64,000 nt of DNA from Lenzites betulinus (Eukaryota > Basidiomycota > Agaricomycetes > Polyporales > Polyporaceae), in the NCBI GenBank assembly GCA_022264855.1, contig JABYQU010000002.1, positions 1,327,023-1,391,022 of the forward strand, given 5' to 3'. Shown piece after piece: positions 1-11,548 of this stretch. Made by a program: the position numbers and the translations under genes. The notes under the pieces are model-generated. The model saw nothing but the letters and a program-made list of their open reading frames with translations. It did no database searches and was not told the DNA's origin. Within the stretch, counting starts at the first letter, position 1. The number at the start of each line of letters is the position of its first letter.

Positions 1-165
1 GAAATCTCCCACAATGAGTGGCACATCACGCAGCCACTTGATGAACTTGACAGGTATTATGCCGGCGGTATACGCAAGTCCTGACTTCAGTGTATATCTC
101 TCCGGCGCTGACCATGGAACCGGCACTCATCGAATCACAGACTCTACGCATTCATCTCTTTTCAC
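1..165. other. 5' flank of the first monooxygenase
   Basis: This stretch is the promoter-proximal flank of the monooxygenase that starts at 166. TATA-like strings (tatac and tatatc) lie near positions 69-105. I see no other gene. The window edge cuts off anything further upstream. Confidence 0.4.
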
Positions 166-1942
166 ATGCCCCTTCAAGTCGCTATCGTTGGTGGAGGTGT
201 TTGTGGCTTGGCTTGTGCCATCGCTTTGCAGCGAGCCGGAGTCACGGTGGACCTATTCGAAGCCACCGTATGTCCTCGTTCCATACGTTCAACGCGTCAT
301 ATACTTACCTTATTTCTTTCAGGCAGCTTTTACGGAGGTTGGCGCGGGAATAGGCATCGGTGCGTCATGCCACACATCACTAGACGTCCGTAGCGTCTGC
401 AATATCTCATCAACTATCCAATGTTGTAGGTCCCAATGCCATAAAGGTTCTTAAAGACATTGGCGTCCTCGATGAGGTTCTCAAGAAGACGAACCCCAAC
501 GAGCTCAGGCCAAAAGGGTTCAAATTCATCTCCGGCCTCGATGGCCACGAGCTCGTTTACGAGGTATCGCACATATCGTCGTCGCCACGACAATCCCATG
601 TAGTCTCACGCACCCCGTAGTACCCAATCTTGCCAGAGGATGCGAGTATCAGCATGCATCGGTCAGTAAGCATTTTCAAAATGGCGACACGGTGCAGTGC
701 CTGCATACAGTCACTGACATCGCCACGTACCGTGCCCACAGTGCCGCCTTCCTCGCCGCGCTCGTCCGGGTCGTCGACCCGCGCACCACGCACTTCAACA
801 AACGCTGCACCTCCATCTCGGCCGCGCACAACAATCCCGAGCGTGTCGTTGTGCACTTCGCGGACGGGACCACTCACGAGGCGGACGTCGTTCTCGGCGC
901 CGACGGGATCCGAAGCAACACGCGCGACTTCGTCGTCGGCGAGGTTGGAAAGGGGGTCGCGTTCAGCGGTACATATATGTACCGTGCGCTCGTCCCGCGC
1001 GCCGCGCTGGAGGCAGCTGGCTTCAAGACCGACGTCAAGAGTACTCCAGTGTGCTTCATGGGCCCAAGCAAGGTGCGAGGGGCCCCCTAACGACTTCGCC
1101 GCAGTGTGTGTGCTGAAGAGATCCTCCTCACAGCACATCATAGTCGTTCCAATCAAGAACGGAGAGCTGGTACGCGGACACCATATCATCCCAATTCCCC
1201 GTGCTTACCGTACGCGGCGTCCTGCAGATTAACATAGCCGCGGCGGTTGCGCGATACGACGTGCCCATCGGATCCCATGATTTGCCGGAAGGGACACGCT
1301 GGGTCGAGGATGTGCCCCGCACGGAGCTGGAGAAGGAGTACGCAGGCTGGGGTCCCGACGTCGCGACCCTGCTCCGCTGCATGCCCGAGAAGACGAGTCG
1401 GTGGGCGATCCATGTCGTGCACCCGCCGCTTGCGAGCTACGCCAAGGGCCGTGTTGCGCTCCTCGGCGACGCGGTGAGCCCATTTGTCTCGCTGGTAGCT
1501 TGCTGAGCTGAGCTTTGGGATCCCGCCCGATGGGTAGGCTCATGCTATGCTGCCACACTTGGGTGCTGGGGCCAGTCAAGGTCTGGAGGACGCATATGTG
1601 TTGGCCCAGCTGTTAAGTAACCCGGAGACGAGTTCTAGTAACGTGGAGGTGCGCATATGAGACAGCTCTGCTTCGATATCTACCGTGCACTCACTCACTA
1701 ATTCACAGGCGGTGCTTCAAGCATACTCTGCGATCAGACAACCGAGGGCTCAGAGTGTCTGGGATGCCAGCTACCACGCTGGGTGGAGTACTTATCACCA
1801 CCAAGGCCCCCACGGCTCCTCCAAGGAGGCCCTGCAGGAAGAACTGAAGGACTTATGGAAGCCCATCTGGCAGTACAATCTGGATGCGGAGGTCGATTCA
1901 GCGTTGGACTCGCCTCGAGCGAGTCATGTCTTCACTGCATAG
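166..1942 (+). CDS. FAD-dependent monooxygenase (salicylate hydroxylase-like), copy 1
   Basis: Flavoprotein hydroxylase of the FAD_binding_3 family, expected to use NAD(P)H and O2 to hydroxylate an aromatic or similar ring. The substrate cannot be read from sequence. The ATG at 166 opens directly onto the Rossmann dinucleotide-binding motif (VAIVGGGVCGLACAIAL). The family DG motif (VLGADGIRS) is encoded near 893-915 and the FAD-ribityl GD motif (VALLGDA) near 1453-1473. Several short introns separate the exons; the last exon, after about 1710, ends at the stop at 1942 (...SHVFTA). Length and motif order match full-length family members at about 430-450 aa. It is a paralogue of the two minus-strand copies at 4343-6098 and 7728-9513 but is more diverged and inverted relative to them. 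I saw no disabling change, though not every splice join was checked. Confidence 0.82.
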
Positions 1943-2189
1943 ATACGTATCAGCATGTATGCATATACCTGGTCGCGAATTCAACGAGCGTTCGAGCCGG
2001 ACAAGCGCTTGTACTCGAGAGCAACCCAAACGTGGACTCCATCGGAAACACGGCTAGGAGATTGTGTTACAGTGGGCATGTCATTCGTCAGTAGAGAATG
2101 CCTACGCTAGGCTGGGGACTATAGTACATGTGCAGAGGACGCACGAGACACATAACCATACATCATAGACGGGACAGACAGAGAGACGC

Positions 2190-2672
<483 letters not shown>

Positions 2673-2928
2673 TGTGTTTGTGTAGGTGAGAGGGGTTGTA
2701 GGTGTAGGGGATGTGTTTGTGAGCGTCGCAGAGACGGTGGCTCAGAGAAGGTAGTGGTGGTTGGAAGACAAGTCCCGTCGGACGCGTTCCGCGACTCTAA
2801 ACCACGCGCGTTTGCTGTTGTTTGGGCAGTCACGTGCCCCGGGGAAGCGCGTCGCCAGGTTGGCGCCCACCGGCCGTGCGACTGCGCTGCGAGTCCGACT
2901 CCGGGCTCTGTCATCGTGTGCTCTTGCG

Positions 2929-3747
2929 ATGCTCTTGCGGTCTCTAGCTCGCCCTTCCCTGCTTTCTCGCCAACTGCCTCGTCGTTCGATTCTCTTGACT
3001 AGGGCCATGTCTGTGACGCACATTGACAACACCACTCAGCTCGATGGGATCTTGAGCAAGTCCAAGGATAAGCTCTCGGTATGTCCCACAAAGCACTTTG
3101 GCTTTGCTATACTAAGAGCAGACCGTAGGTCATTGACTTCCATGCAACATGGTATGACATTCCCTGTTAACAGCGTACAAATAGAAATTATTAAGCTCCC
3201 TACGAAAGGTGTGGGCCATGCCATATGATCGCTCCGACATATGAGGCTTTGGCAAAACAATACCCCACTGCCAATTTCCTGAAGTGTGATGTCGACCAAG
3301 CGAAGGATGTGGCAGGTAGATACCGCATCACTGCTATGTGAGCATTATATTGTGCTAGACCTGTATTGCAGCTGAACAATGTGGCACAGGCCGACCTTCA
3401 TCTTCCTCAAGGGTACCTCCGAAGTTGAGCGAGTCCGGGGCGCTAACAAGCCGTAAGCTATCTTTTCTCAAGCAGTATAACCACACGACCGTCCCAAGTA
3501 GCCCGGCTTAGAGCTGAGCTCCTCCGTTATTCACAGTGCACTCGAAGCCGCTGTGCGCCGCCACTCCTCCGGGTCGTCTCCCGGTACGTTTTCGGGCAAG
3601 GGCCAGACTCTGGGCGGAGAAGGCTCGTCGAACGCCGGCCCAGGTGCGGCAGGAGGAGGAGTTGCGGCTTTCCAAGCGTTGGATCCCCAGGTGAAGGTGT
3701 TCCTTTACCTGCTTGGCGGCTATATCCTGTTCTGGTGGTTGAAATGA
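2929..3747 (+). CDS. Thioredoxin-domain protein with C-terminal membrane anchor
   Basis: Thiol-disulfide oxidoreductase. Exons at 2929-3078, 3129-3151, 3209-3337, 3390-3452 and 3537-3747 join in frame to 191 aa. The active site WCGPC spans the junction of exons 2 and 3, and the cis-proline loop (RITAMPTF) spans exons 3 and 4. A Gly/Ser/Ala-rich linker leads to a hydrophobic C-terminal segment (VKVFLYLLGGYILFWWLK), as expected of a tail-anchored protein. The first 26 residues (MLLRSLARPSLLSRQLPRR...) are rich in Arg, Leu and Ser with no acidic residue, resembling a mitochondrial presequence. A second in-frame ATG at 3007 (MSVTHID) would give a 165-aa form without it. The acceptor at 3389 was chosen because the nearer one at 3371 loses the frame. 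Whether it reduces ribonucleotide reductase, peroxiredoxins or another partner cannot be told. Confidence 0.88.
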
Positions 3748-4342
3748 GACGTGCGTTCTATTTGTTTTGTGACCTTGTCGGCTTGTATGCTGCTGTAACA
3801 TGATCGGTGCGGGTTGATCGTTGAAGCACTCAGTGGACCATGGTGTGACGGTCCTTTGGAATATGCGCGAAGAGTTGCCACGAGCGGGTTGAGTCCTGAC
3901 ACGTTATACCTGTTTCCTTCGGATCACAGTGCACGTCGGTCAAGTCGCTCATTCCAGTTCATCTGTGATATACAAGGGACACACGTGTTCTCCGTATAGT
4001 ACCCCGCCAATACGGTCACGACCGCTGCATAGTGCACGCTCGTCCGAAGTCTAGCTCATTACTCCAAGCGCATGTGCGACAAGGGCGAGCGGACGTGGTG
4101 GGTTAAGCGAACCTGAAACGTGTCCATAGTATTGCTCCCAAGCATGTCCGCCGAGGTAATTTTGGTGAATCTATACTGCCAGTGGTAGTATACACCATTC
4201 GTCGGAATGCTGCAGTTCTGCCCGGATATTTCTCTGCCGTCTTGGCGACTCGTTGGGAGGAAACGACGATTTGTGTTTCTATGTGGAACATCAGAGGAAT
4301 ACTTGTACACAGCTACGCAAGCGGTGAGATGAGTATCATCTA
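3748..4342. other. Intergenic between thioredoxin and monooxygenase copy 2
   Basis: The two flanking genes converge here. The stretch should hold both 3' UTRs. Short open frames on both strands resemble no known protein and show no splice structure. I see nothing else. Confidence 0.4.
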
Positions 4343-6098
4343 CTACGCAGCCGCGGAGAAAGCGCCCTGCTCCCTCAGCTGTGCAACCACGGCAGCGAAC
4401 TCAGCGTCGAAGTCGTGACGCCAGACGGGCCAAAACAGCTTGTCGGGGGACAGATCCTCGGGGAGCTTCTCCCAATCCTCGCCATGGGGCCCGTTGCCGT
4501 CGTAGACGCTGCCCGTGTAGCGGCTTCCGTCGAAGACAGTCTGTACACGAGGCCGACGGAAGTCGGAGTAGATCTGAAGGACAGCCTGTAGAGCGCGGTT
4601 AGGTCAAGCAGGGAATCTAAGACGTTGAGAGTACGGACCGTCAAATTCTTGGCGTTGGTCTCGGGGTGGCTGAGAAGACGGGATAGCATGAAGGCGTCCT
4701 CGATACCTTGACCCGCGCCCGCGCCCATGTGGGGCAGCATACCGTGTGCCTGTAGACCAATGATATGTCATCGTCACGCCGCTACCAGAAATAGGTTGGC
4801 GTACCGCATCGCCGAGCACTGCGACATGTCCCTTCGCGTAGGTTTCGAGTGGGGGATAGACGACATGGATGGACCACTTGCTCGTTGTCTCGGGCATGCA
4901 GTCAAGCACGATTTGCACGTCGGGGCCCCACCCTTTGAATACCTCCTTCACCTCTTCGCGGGATGCAGTGTCCACCCAATGCACATCTTCTGGCTGGTTT
5001 GCCGCGCCGATCGGTATGTCGTAGCGGGCAGAGAACGCTGCTACGTTGATCTGTGGACCCCAGTACGCATGAGCTCATGAGCGGACATACATAGGCCATA
5101 CTAACGTACAACTGTTCCTTCCTTGATAGGGAAGACAATGACGTGCTGTGGACGAAAGCTGAGAAATCTGAGGATAGTGCAAGACTGCGTCAACTCACCT
5201 TTCCTGGGCCGGTGAAGCACGTGGGTGCTTTTTTCAACTCGGTCTTGAACCCAGCCGCTTGCATCTGGGCAAAGGGAACCAGGCTTCTGTACACGACCGT
5301 GTTGCTGAAGGCAACCCGGTTGTCATCTTCCCCGGTGATATATTTGCGAACGAAGCTTCTGATCCCGTCCGCACCGAGGACAACGTCAGTCTCGTGCGTG
5401 GTGCCGTCGGCAAAGTTCACCAGAAGACGGTCAGAGCCGGGCGATTCGGTGATGGACGTGCAGCGTTTTTTGAAGTGGCAGTTGGCGGGTTCAATCAGGC
5501 CGACGAGCGCATCGAGGAAGACCGCACTAAAGTTAAGTAGCAGTCAGGTTTAGTTGTATTCACTCATAAAAATAGAGATCCCACCGATGGATTCCGAGTC
5601 CTAGGTCCTGCGGGAGCTCTGCGGGGAACTTTGGACGCGAGCAGAAAAAATCAACTGTACACCCACGGACTGTGCCAAACCTACTACGTACCTCGAAGAA
5701 GGCCTTGTGCTCGCCAATCCCGTTACGGTTGACGAAGCCCTGCAGTCCGAGGTCGGAAGGGCTGCATTTACCCATCACATCATCCCATATGCCGATGCTC
5801 TTGAGTACGTTGATCGCGTTCGGCCCTGTGCGACATGTCATGAGTCGACACTCCGCAACTCAGCTAGGAATGGCTGTAGCATACCAAGACCGACTCCGGC
5901 ACCGATCTCCCCAAATGCTGACTGGAGCGCAAGTCAGACCCGGGCCTAGCGCAAGATAGAAGTCAAAATGCATACCGCAGCTTCAAACAGTTGTACTGGG
6001 ACTCCCGCCTTCTGTAAGGCGACAGCGCAAGTGAGGCCCACAACGCCCCCACCTATAACAGCGACTTCGAACTTCTTCTGCTGGGAAATTTGCGCCAT
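4343..6098 (-). CDS. FAD-dependent monooxygenase (salicylate hydroxylase-like), copy 2
   Basis: Paralogue of copies 1 and 3. The ATG at 6096-6098 starts MAQISQQKKFEVAVIGGGVV, with the FAD Rossmann motif directly after it. Later exons encode the DG motif (VLGADGIRS, about 5350-5375), an INVAAFSARYDIPIG segment, the GD motif (VAVLGDA, about 4805-4825), and the C-terminal stretch MGAGAGQGIEDAFMLSRLL. The last exon contains GPHGEDWEKLPEDLSPDKLF and ends at the stop at 4343-4345. Reading frames join across short introns with no internal stop, so the gene looks intact. It lies head-to-tail with copy 3 and the two are clearly closer to each other than to copy 1. A TATA-like element shared with copy 3 lies about 78 bp upstream of the start. 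Confidence 0.85.
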
Positions 6099-7727
6099 GG
6101 TTGTTTTAGTTGGTGTTCTGTGGGGATGTTCTGAGGATGTTCTGTTGCTTCTGCCTGAAGTTGGACGACGAAGGAGTATATATACATGTAGATTCCGCGG
6201 AATCTGACGCACCACGGGACACGCAAAGCATTGCTGCTGATCAAGAGGGATTCACCCTTCGCAATCACGTAGAGGCCTGCGTGTACAATGTTCTGCTTGT
6301 CCTTTCCTGCTTACTCAAAGTTACACAAAAATCGTCCGGCGTTTTGCACGTAAGAAGCATGCAGCCGCCGGGGCGCAGCATGATCCGCTACCGAAGCGAT
6401 TATCACCGGGGAGGATAATGACCTGGCCATGGTTAGTTTGGAGCTAGGCTGTTCTTCCATAGCATGATTGCAGTAGCACTAGTGACCTGTGAGAGATGAG
6501 CAGGTCAGCACGTATGGCCTACTCGGATTGCAACGGTCCGTCTTGACAAAGTGGACTCACGTTACATTGTTCGACGGTGTAGCCAACTTCTCCGCATCTT
6601 CGAAACTCGCGGTTCTCGCACAGCGCCACCAAGCCTGGCTGCGCAGAGACGGCTGCGGATCAAGTTCTGAATCCTTCGTGCTGATGGCCGTACACCCAGA
6701 TGCCGCGGGGAGACGTATTGAAAAAGAGGGCGACACTAGTGTGCCGTTCTACGTCATGCGGGTCCGTGCCCGTCGGGTATGTGCCCCACAGGATTCACAG
6801 AGCTTTTAGGTCATCTATGCAGATGACTGCGCATCAGAGGATGTTAGATGGGATTCACGAGCTGGAACCTAGTTGGTCAATGAACGATTGCACGCACCTT
6901 AGGTACATACATGCGCGGAAGCGTCTCATGGTCCCTTAGCGCGCAGAAATAAAGTCGCGGGCTCGTCACAAGAAGATTTGGTACTCGTGTCTAGCAACCT
7001 CAACGCGGACGCGCACGTCGCACCCCTCCCTAATGTTACCTTTCAAGCTCTCGCTTTAAGATGGATGGCCGAAGATGTTGAGGACGTCGTCCGCATATAT
7101 TGGGCAACTCTGCGGCGACCATGGGAGTGAGCTCGTGCAACGCTACTTGGCATTTCAACGAGTTTCACAGCACACGGGCTACCAATTCGGTAGACCAAGT
7201 GTGTAATTTTCGTTTCACGTATCAAGACTACACAGTGCGCATCACGACGGAGAAGGGCATGTCATTTCGTTCTCGAGGAGTATGCATCTTGAGCCTCTAC
7301 TAGCGCAGACTCCAGAAAATGGGTAGTATAAGCGTCGTAGAACCTGCCTTGATAGTGCTAATCGCCTGGATGTGGTTGTGGAGGGCAGAGAAGACCATGA
7401 GAGGGAGGAGACGCCGCAAGGGCGCAAACGACAAAAACGCGTCGGGCCTGTGAGCGGATGTGACAGGTGGATGCAATAATGTGACTGACGCGTATTGGGC
7501 GCTTATGTGGCTGGCTCAACGAGTCTCCAGAGTCCACCGACTACCACTGACGGGCTGCGGCCCTGCGACTGCAATATTCGACGTTGTCGGCACTTCTCCA
7601 GTGCTCTACTCAACGCCATATGAGCGACACCCTGCGTAGGGTTACCCTATTTACTTTCATGCAGATACTAAGAGGAATATACAAGTTCTATGCGACTGAT
7701 ATTTAGTATCATCATACTATAGATTCT
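6099..7727. other. Spacer between tandem monooxygenases; duplicated upstream block
   Basis: About 1.6 kb without a recognisable gene. Positions 6300-6560 resemble 10,125-10,310 upstream of copy 3: both contain a ttactcaa...gcacgtaagaa-like stretch, a gatccgc core, and a gcaacggtc...cttga segment in the same order. This is the upstream flank that was duplicated along with the gene. Short open frames here resemble nothing known. Confidence 0.5.
6176..6191 (-). promoter_or_regulatory. TATA-like element upstream of monooxygenase copy 2
   Basis: gtatatatacatgtag on the + strand, about 78 bp upstream of the start at 6098. A near-identical block (gatatatatgcatgtag, 9585-9601) sits about 73 bp upstream of copy 3, followed in both by gcggaatctgacg and a related ccacggg or ccacggga tail. 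Conservation after duplication suggests it is the core promoter. Confidence 0.55.
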
Positions 7728-9513
7728 CTACACCGACTTCGAAGCTACCTGAGGGAAAGTGCCCTGCTCCCTCAGCTTCGCAACGACGGAATCGAATTCA
7801 GCGTCAAAGTCGTGACGCCAGACGGGCCGGAAAAACCAATCCGGAGACAGATCCTCAGACACCTTCTCCCAATCCTCGCCATGAGGCCCATTGCCATCGT
7901 AGATGCGACCCGCAGCAAGACTTCCATCCCAGACCATCTGCGCACGAGGTCGACGGAAGTCAGAGTAGATCTGAAGGACCGCCTGTAGAATCTAGATTAG
8001 TGGAATGGTTGAGCGTGCGAGGTGTTAAGAGTACGAACCGTCAAATTTTCGGCATTGGTCTCGGGGTGGCTGAGAAGGCGGGAGAGCATGAAGGCGTCTT
8101 CGATTCCTTGACCCGACCCCGCACCCATGTGAGGTAGCATACCATTGGCCTGCAAAATACAACATCGTTATGATGCTAGTATCAGAAGTAGTACTAGTCG
8201 AATTGGCGTACTGCATCCCCTAGTACTGCGACCCGTCCTTTCGCGTAGGTCTCCAGTGGGGGATGTACGACATGGATGGACCACTTGGTCGATTTTAAGT
8301 TATCGGGCATGCAGTCGAGCAAAATTTCCACGTCGGGGCCCCATCCTTCGAATACCTGCTTGACCTCTTCGCGGGATGAGTCCTCCACCCAAGGTGCACC
8401 TTCCGGTAGGTTGGCAGCACCGATCGGTATGTCATAGCGAGCAGAGAACGCTGCTATGTTGATCTGTGCACACGGATGCGGGTCAGCCCATGAGAGAGCA
8501 TGTGTACGCCATTTGGACGTACAACAGTTCCTTCTTTGACAGGGTAGACGATGATATGCTGTGGACGAAGGCTGAGACATCTGAGGACATTGCGAGACTG
8601 AGTGAGCTCGCCTTTCCTGGGCCGGTGAAGCATGTCGGGTTCCGCCTGAGGTCGGTCTTGAACCCGGCGGCTTGAACCTGGGCAAAGGGAATCAAGACTC
8701 GGTACGCGACCGTATTGCTGAAAGCAACCCGACTGTCGCCATCCCCAGTGATAAATCTGCGGACAGAACTTTTGATCCCATCCGCGCCAAGGACAAGGTC
8801 GGTTTCGTGTGTGGTGCCATCTGAAAAGTTCACTAGAAGACGTTGGCGGTTTGCAGGTGATTCGACGATAGACATGCAGCGTTTGTTGAAGTGGCAATTC
8901 GAAGGATCGAAAAGGCCGATGAGCGCATCGAGGAAGACCGCACTAGGTGTTCAATGGCAATGAAGTTCAAGTCTATCGTTCATTAGTAGAGATGAAGATC
9001 TCACCGATGAACTCCAAGTACTTCGTCCTGCGGGAGCTCCACGGGGAACTACGGAGGTGAGCGGAAATGTCAGGCCTTACTTCATGGGACTCAATCATGT
9101 CTGATAAGTACCTCATGAAGAGCCTTATGCTCGCCCACCCCGTTACGATAGATGAAACCAAGTTGCTTTCCAAGGTCGCCAGGACTGCATCTCTTCAACA
9201 CATCATCCCATATACCGATGCTCTTGAGTACTTGGATCGCATTCGGTCCTACGCGGTATGCAGTTAGCCGTTTGGCATCTCTCAACTACAGATGATTTCG
9301 ACGTACCAATGCCAATTCCGGCACCAATTTCAGCAAATGCTGTCTGAATTGCAAGTTAGGGCGGCATGTCGGGGAAGTCAAGGGGCATACCGCGGCTTCG
9401 AACAGCTCCACCGGGACCCCTGCCCTTTGCAAGGCGATGGCACAGGTCAGGCCAACTACGCCCCCACCTATTACGGCAATTTGAAAGCTCTTCTGTTGTG
9501 GGGCTTGCGTCAT
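7728..9513 (-). CDS. FAD-dependent monooxygenase (salicylate hydroxylase-like), copy 3
   Basis: Third paralogue. The ATG at 9513 begins MTQAPQQKSFQIAVIGGGVV, again with the FAD-binding motif at once. Internal exons encode YRVGPNAIQVLKSIGIWDDV, the DG motif (VLGADGIKS, about 8775-8800), GWGPDVEILLDCMP, and the GD motif (VAVLGDA, about 8220-8240). The final exon (7728-7937) encodes NGPHGEDWEKVSEDLSPDWF and ends SKSV with a stop at 7728-7730. All domains are present and no disabling change was seen. It lies in tandem behind copy 2. As a diffusible-substrate hydroxylase family that often expands in wood- and litter-decay fungi, the cluster may act on lignin-derived or secondary-metabolite aromatics; that is inference. 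Confidence 0.85.
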
Positions 9514-10650
9514 GGGAGTTCAAACTTTGCAACCGTGTCCCATGAAGATGATGTGCTGCTTGGGACTGAGATTGGACCACAAGGGATATATATGCATGTA
9601 GATGCCGCCGATGCGAACACCTAACACGCGGAATCTGACGAACCACGGGCCCAGAACACGCCAAGCGTCGACGGATAAAAATGCGCAGGATGTATGGAGC
9701 GTACCTAGTTAGTGGCATCGACGGCCGCCCTCCCAGAATGCGTTATCAGCTTCCTCACCCAACTGGGCTTGGGCCATGTGTCTCTGGAACACCAATTCCG
9801 CCGCATCAACAAAGCCAACTCACCTCCGTGCCCCGCCTGTCTCGCCACCGGTGAAACCGCATTGCGGGTACTTTCTGTGCAGTGGCGAGCTTGGCTGCTC
9901 GTCCCTGGGTACTTCTCCATGAGTCTCTCACCGTCCAGAACCTGCTCGGATGAAGCTCGTTGAACGAGCAGGTCAAGCAGATTCCCACGGCCGAACCCAC
10001 ATATACTTTTAGGTTCTGGCGTGGGCTCGTCCTGAAGCGGTTATAAAACTGAAGAAAAAAGGGCACACCTCGTTCATAATCGCACAGCGACCGTCGTGCA
10101 CGCATTCTAGTTGCACCCTAGATCCTCAGCTTACTCAAGGTTATCCATACCCGCCCGATGCTCTGCACGTAGAAAGTATGCACCGGTCGAAACGCCGCAT
10201 TACGATCCGCCGGACGCATGCTTCGGTCAGAGCCTTCTAGCAAGCGATGGTCAGCACATCGAGCCCGCGTGGATCGCAACGGTCTGCATCTTGATAAGGT
10301 GAACTGACACCAAATGATCGCTCTTACCTACCAAGATCTAGATGATGAGGCCTTGCGATGTCTCATAATCCGACGACATTGGAGGGTGAAAATCAAGCTT
10401 GAACCCTCATAGAGACGCGCAGACGGCGGTGTTCGTGATCTGCCAGTAGATCGGTACTAGCTTATACAAAGCTTCTGTGATATGACCTGATATGCCCTGG
10501 ATCATCAGAGTCAACTATGGTTGCTGACAAAAATGACACACGTACACATCTCTGCTAGCACGGTCGTCAGAGCAGGTCGGAAGCTGCTCACCATACGACT
10601 GGCCGATTCATGATTGACGCGATGTGGTCGGGAACACGTTCGCGACCTGC
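9514..10650. other. Upstream flank of monooxygenase copy 3
   Basis: About 1.1 kb without a gene. It holds the TATA-like element at 9585-9601 and, at 10,125-10,310, the second copy of the duplicated upstream block described for 6300-6560. The 450 bp or so between these two landmarks has no counterpart next to copy 2, so it was inserted here or lost there. No known element is recognisable in it. Confidence 0.45.
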
Positions 10651-10653
10651 GAC

Positions 10654-11215
10654 ATCCTTTACTCGACCCACGCTGAATGCTTGATAGTGATACCAGGATA
10701 CCAGCGCGCCTTGACGAGCTTCAAGTGCTCCGGGTACCAGCCCGACTCCTGCCAGTCAATGTCACCCATCGCCCGATCTTCTTAGACGATGATGTTGCGC
10801 AGGGCCAATCCATGAGTGAAGACGGTATTAAGGTCGTCTCGCATGTGCCCACGGGCAGCTCTGTCGGGTCCACGAAGGGCACCGTGAAGTTGAAAACGCG
10901 ATGGTTGAGCGCAACCTTGTCTACCAAGGGCCCTGTAGGAAGCAATGAGGCAAAGCGACCGTCCCTCAAAGCCTAGACATAGAGCGAGCAGACAGCTCCA
11001 GGGTACGCAGGGTGGCGGCTAAAGACTTCAAACCGGCTAGACGAGGTCGTTAAGCTGTTCCTTCATAACTTGAAGGAGGTATGTGTAGCCCAAAGCGTAG
11101 TCAGAAGCTAGAACGCGTGCACGGCACAGGGATTGAGGTGTGTTTGCGTGTAAAGTGCAGTGTGTCTGCTTCTGCGCAGGTTCTGGGGCCTCCCATCTTC
11201 AAAAAAGCCGAAGTG
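10654..11215 (-). pseudogene. Decayed aminoglycoside-phosphotransferase-like kinase
   Basis: Remnant of the APH/choline-kinase-like family that is common in basidiomycetes. Reading the minus strand from 11,215 down, frame 1 gives an N-lobe signature (AEADTLHFTRKHTSIPVP, about 11,122-11,180). A frameshift follows, then VLASDYALGYTYLL and a stop. The C-lobe gives FTHGLALRNIIV, an in-frame stop, then GDIDWQESGWYPEHLKLVKA and RWYPGITIKH. The catalytic loop in this family is HGDxxxxN; here the Asp codon is missing (HG-LALRN at about 10,803-10,817). At least one frameshift, several stops and the lost catalytic Asp make it a pseudogene rather than an unusual active kinase. Confidence 0.8.
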
Positions 11216-11548
11216 AAGAAGCCGTAGGGGGCCATAGCTTCTGCTGAGTTACACTGGAGATAACGGTAGATCCTGCAGAGGCATTGGGCAGTGCCAGAGA
11301 ACCACTGCCACCCTATTTAGCGCGTCGCGTTGTGTTAACTTACGGTCACGTGCGCTATTTCGCGTGGGCGCGCTCCGAGTCGTTGCTGCCGTCAGTCAGT
11401 CTTTGTTCGCTCCGCCGTTCATGTCATCTGCACGTCCTCACTGCTCTCTTCAATCTGTGTGCGTATAACTGGTCACGAAATCTCTACACAGGAGCTCCCA
11501 AAGCCCACCTCCTACGTCGTACGCCGGCCAGCAAGACGCGCTGCTGCC
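11216..11548. other. 5' flank of POM152
   Basis: Promoter and leader of the POM152 gene. A CACGTG core occurs near 11,348. No other gene is seen. Confidence 0.35.

Noticed and set aside
10677..10976. 99-codon plus-strand frame as a gene
   Set aside because: It overlaps the minus-strand kinase remnant, whose reading gives clear family motifs; the plus frame resembles nothing.
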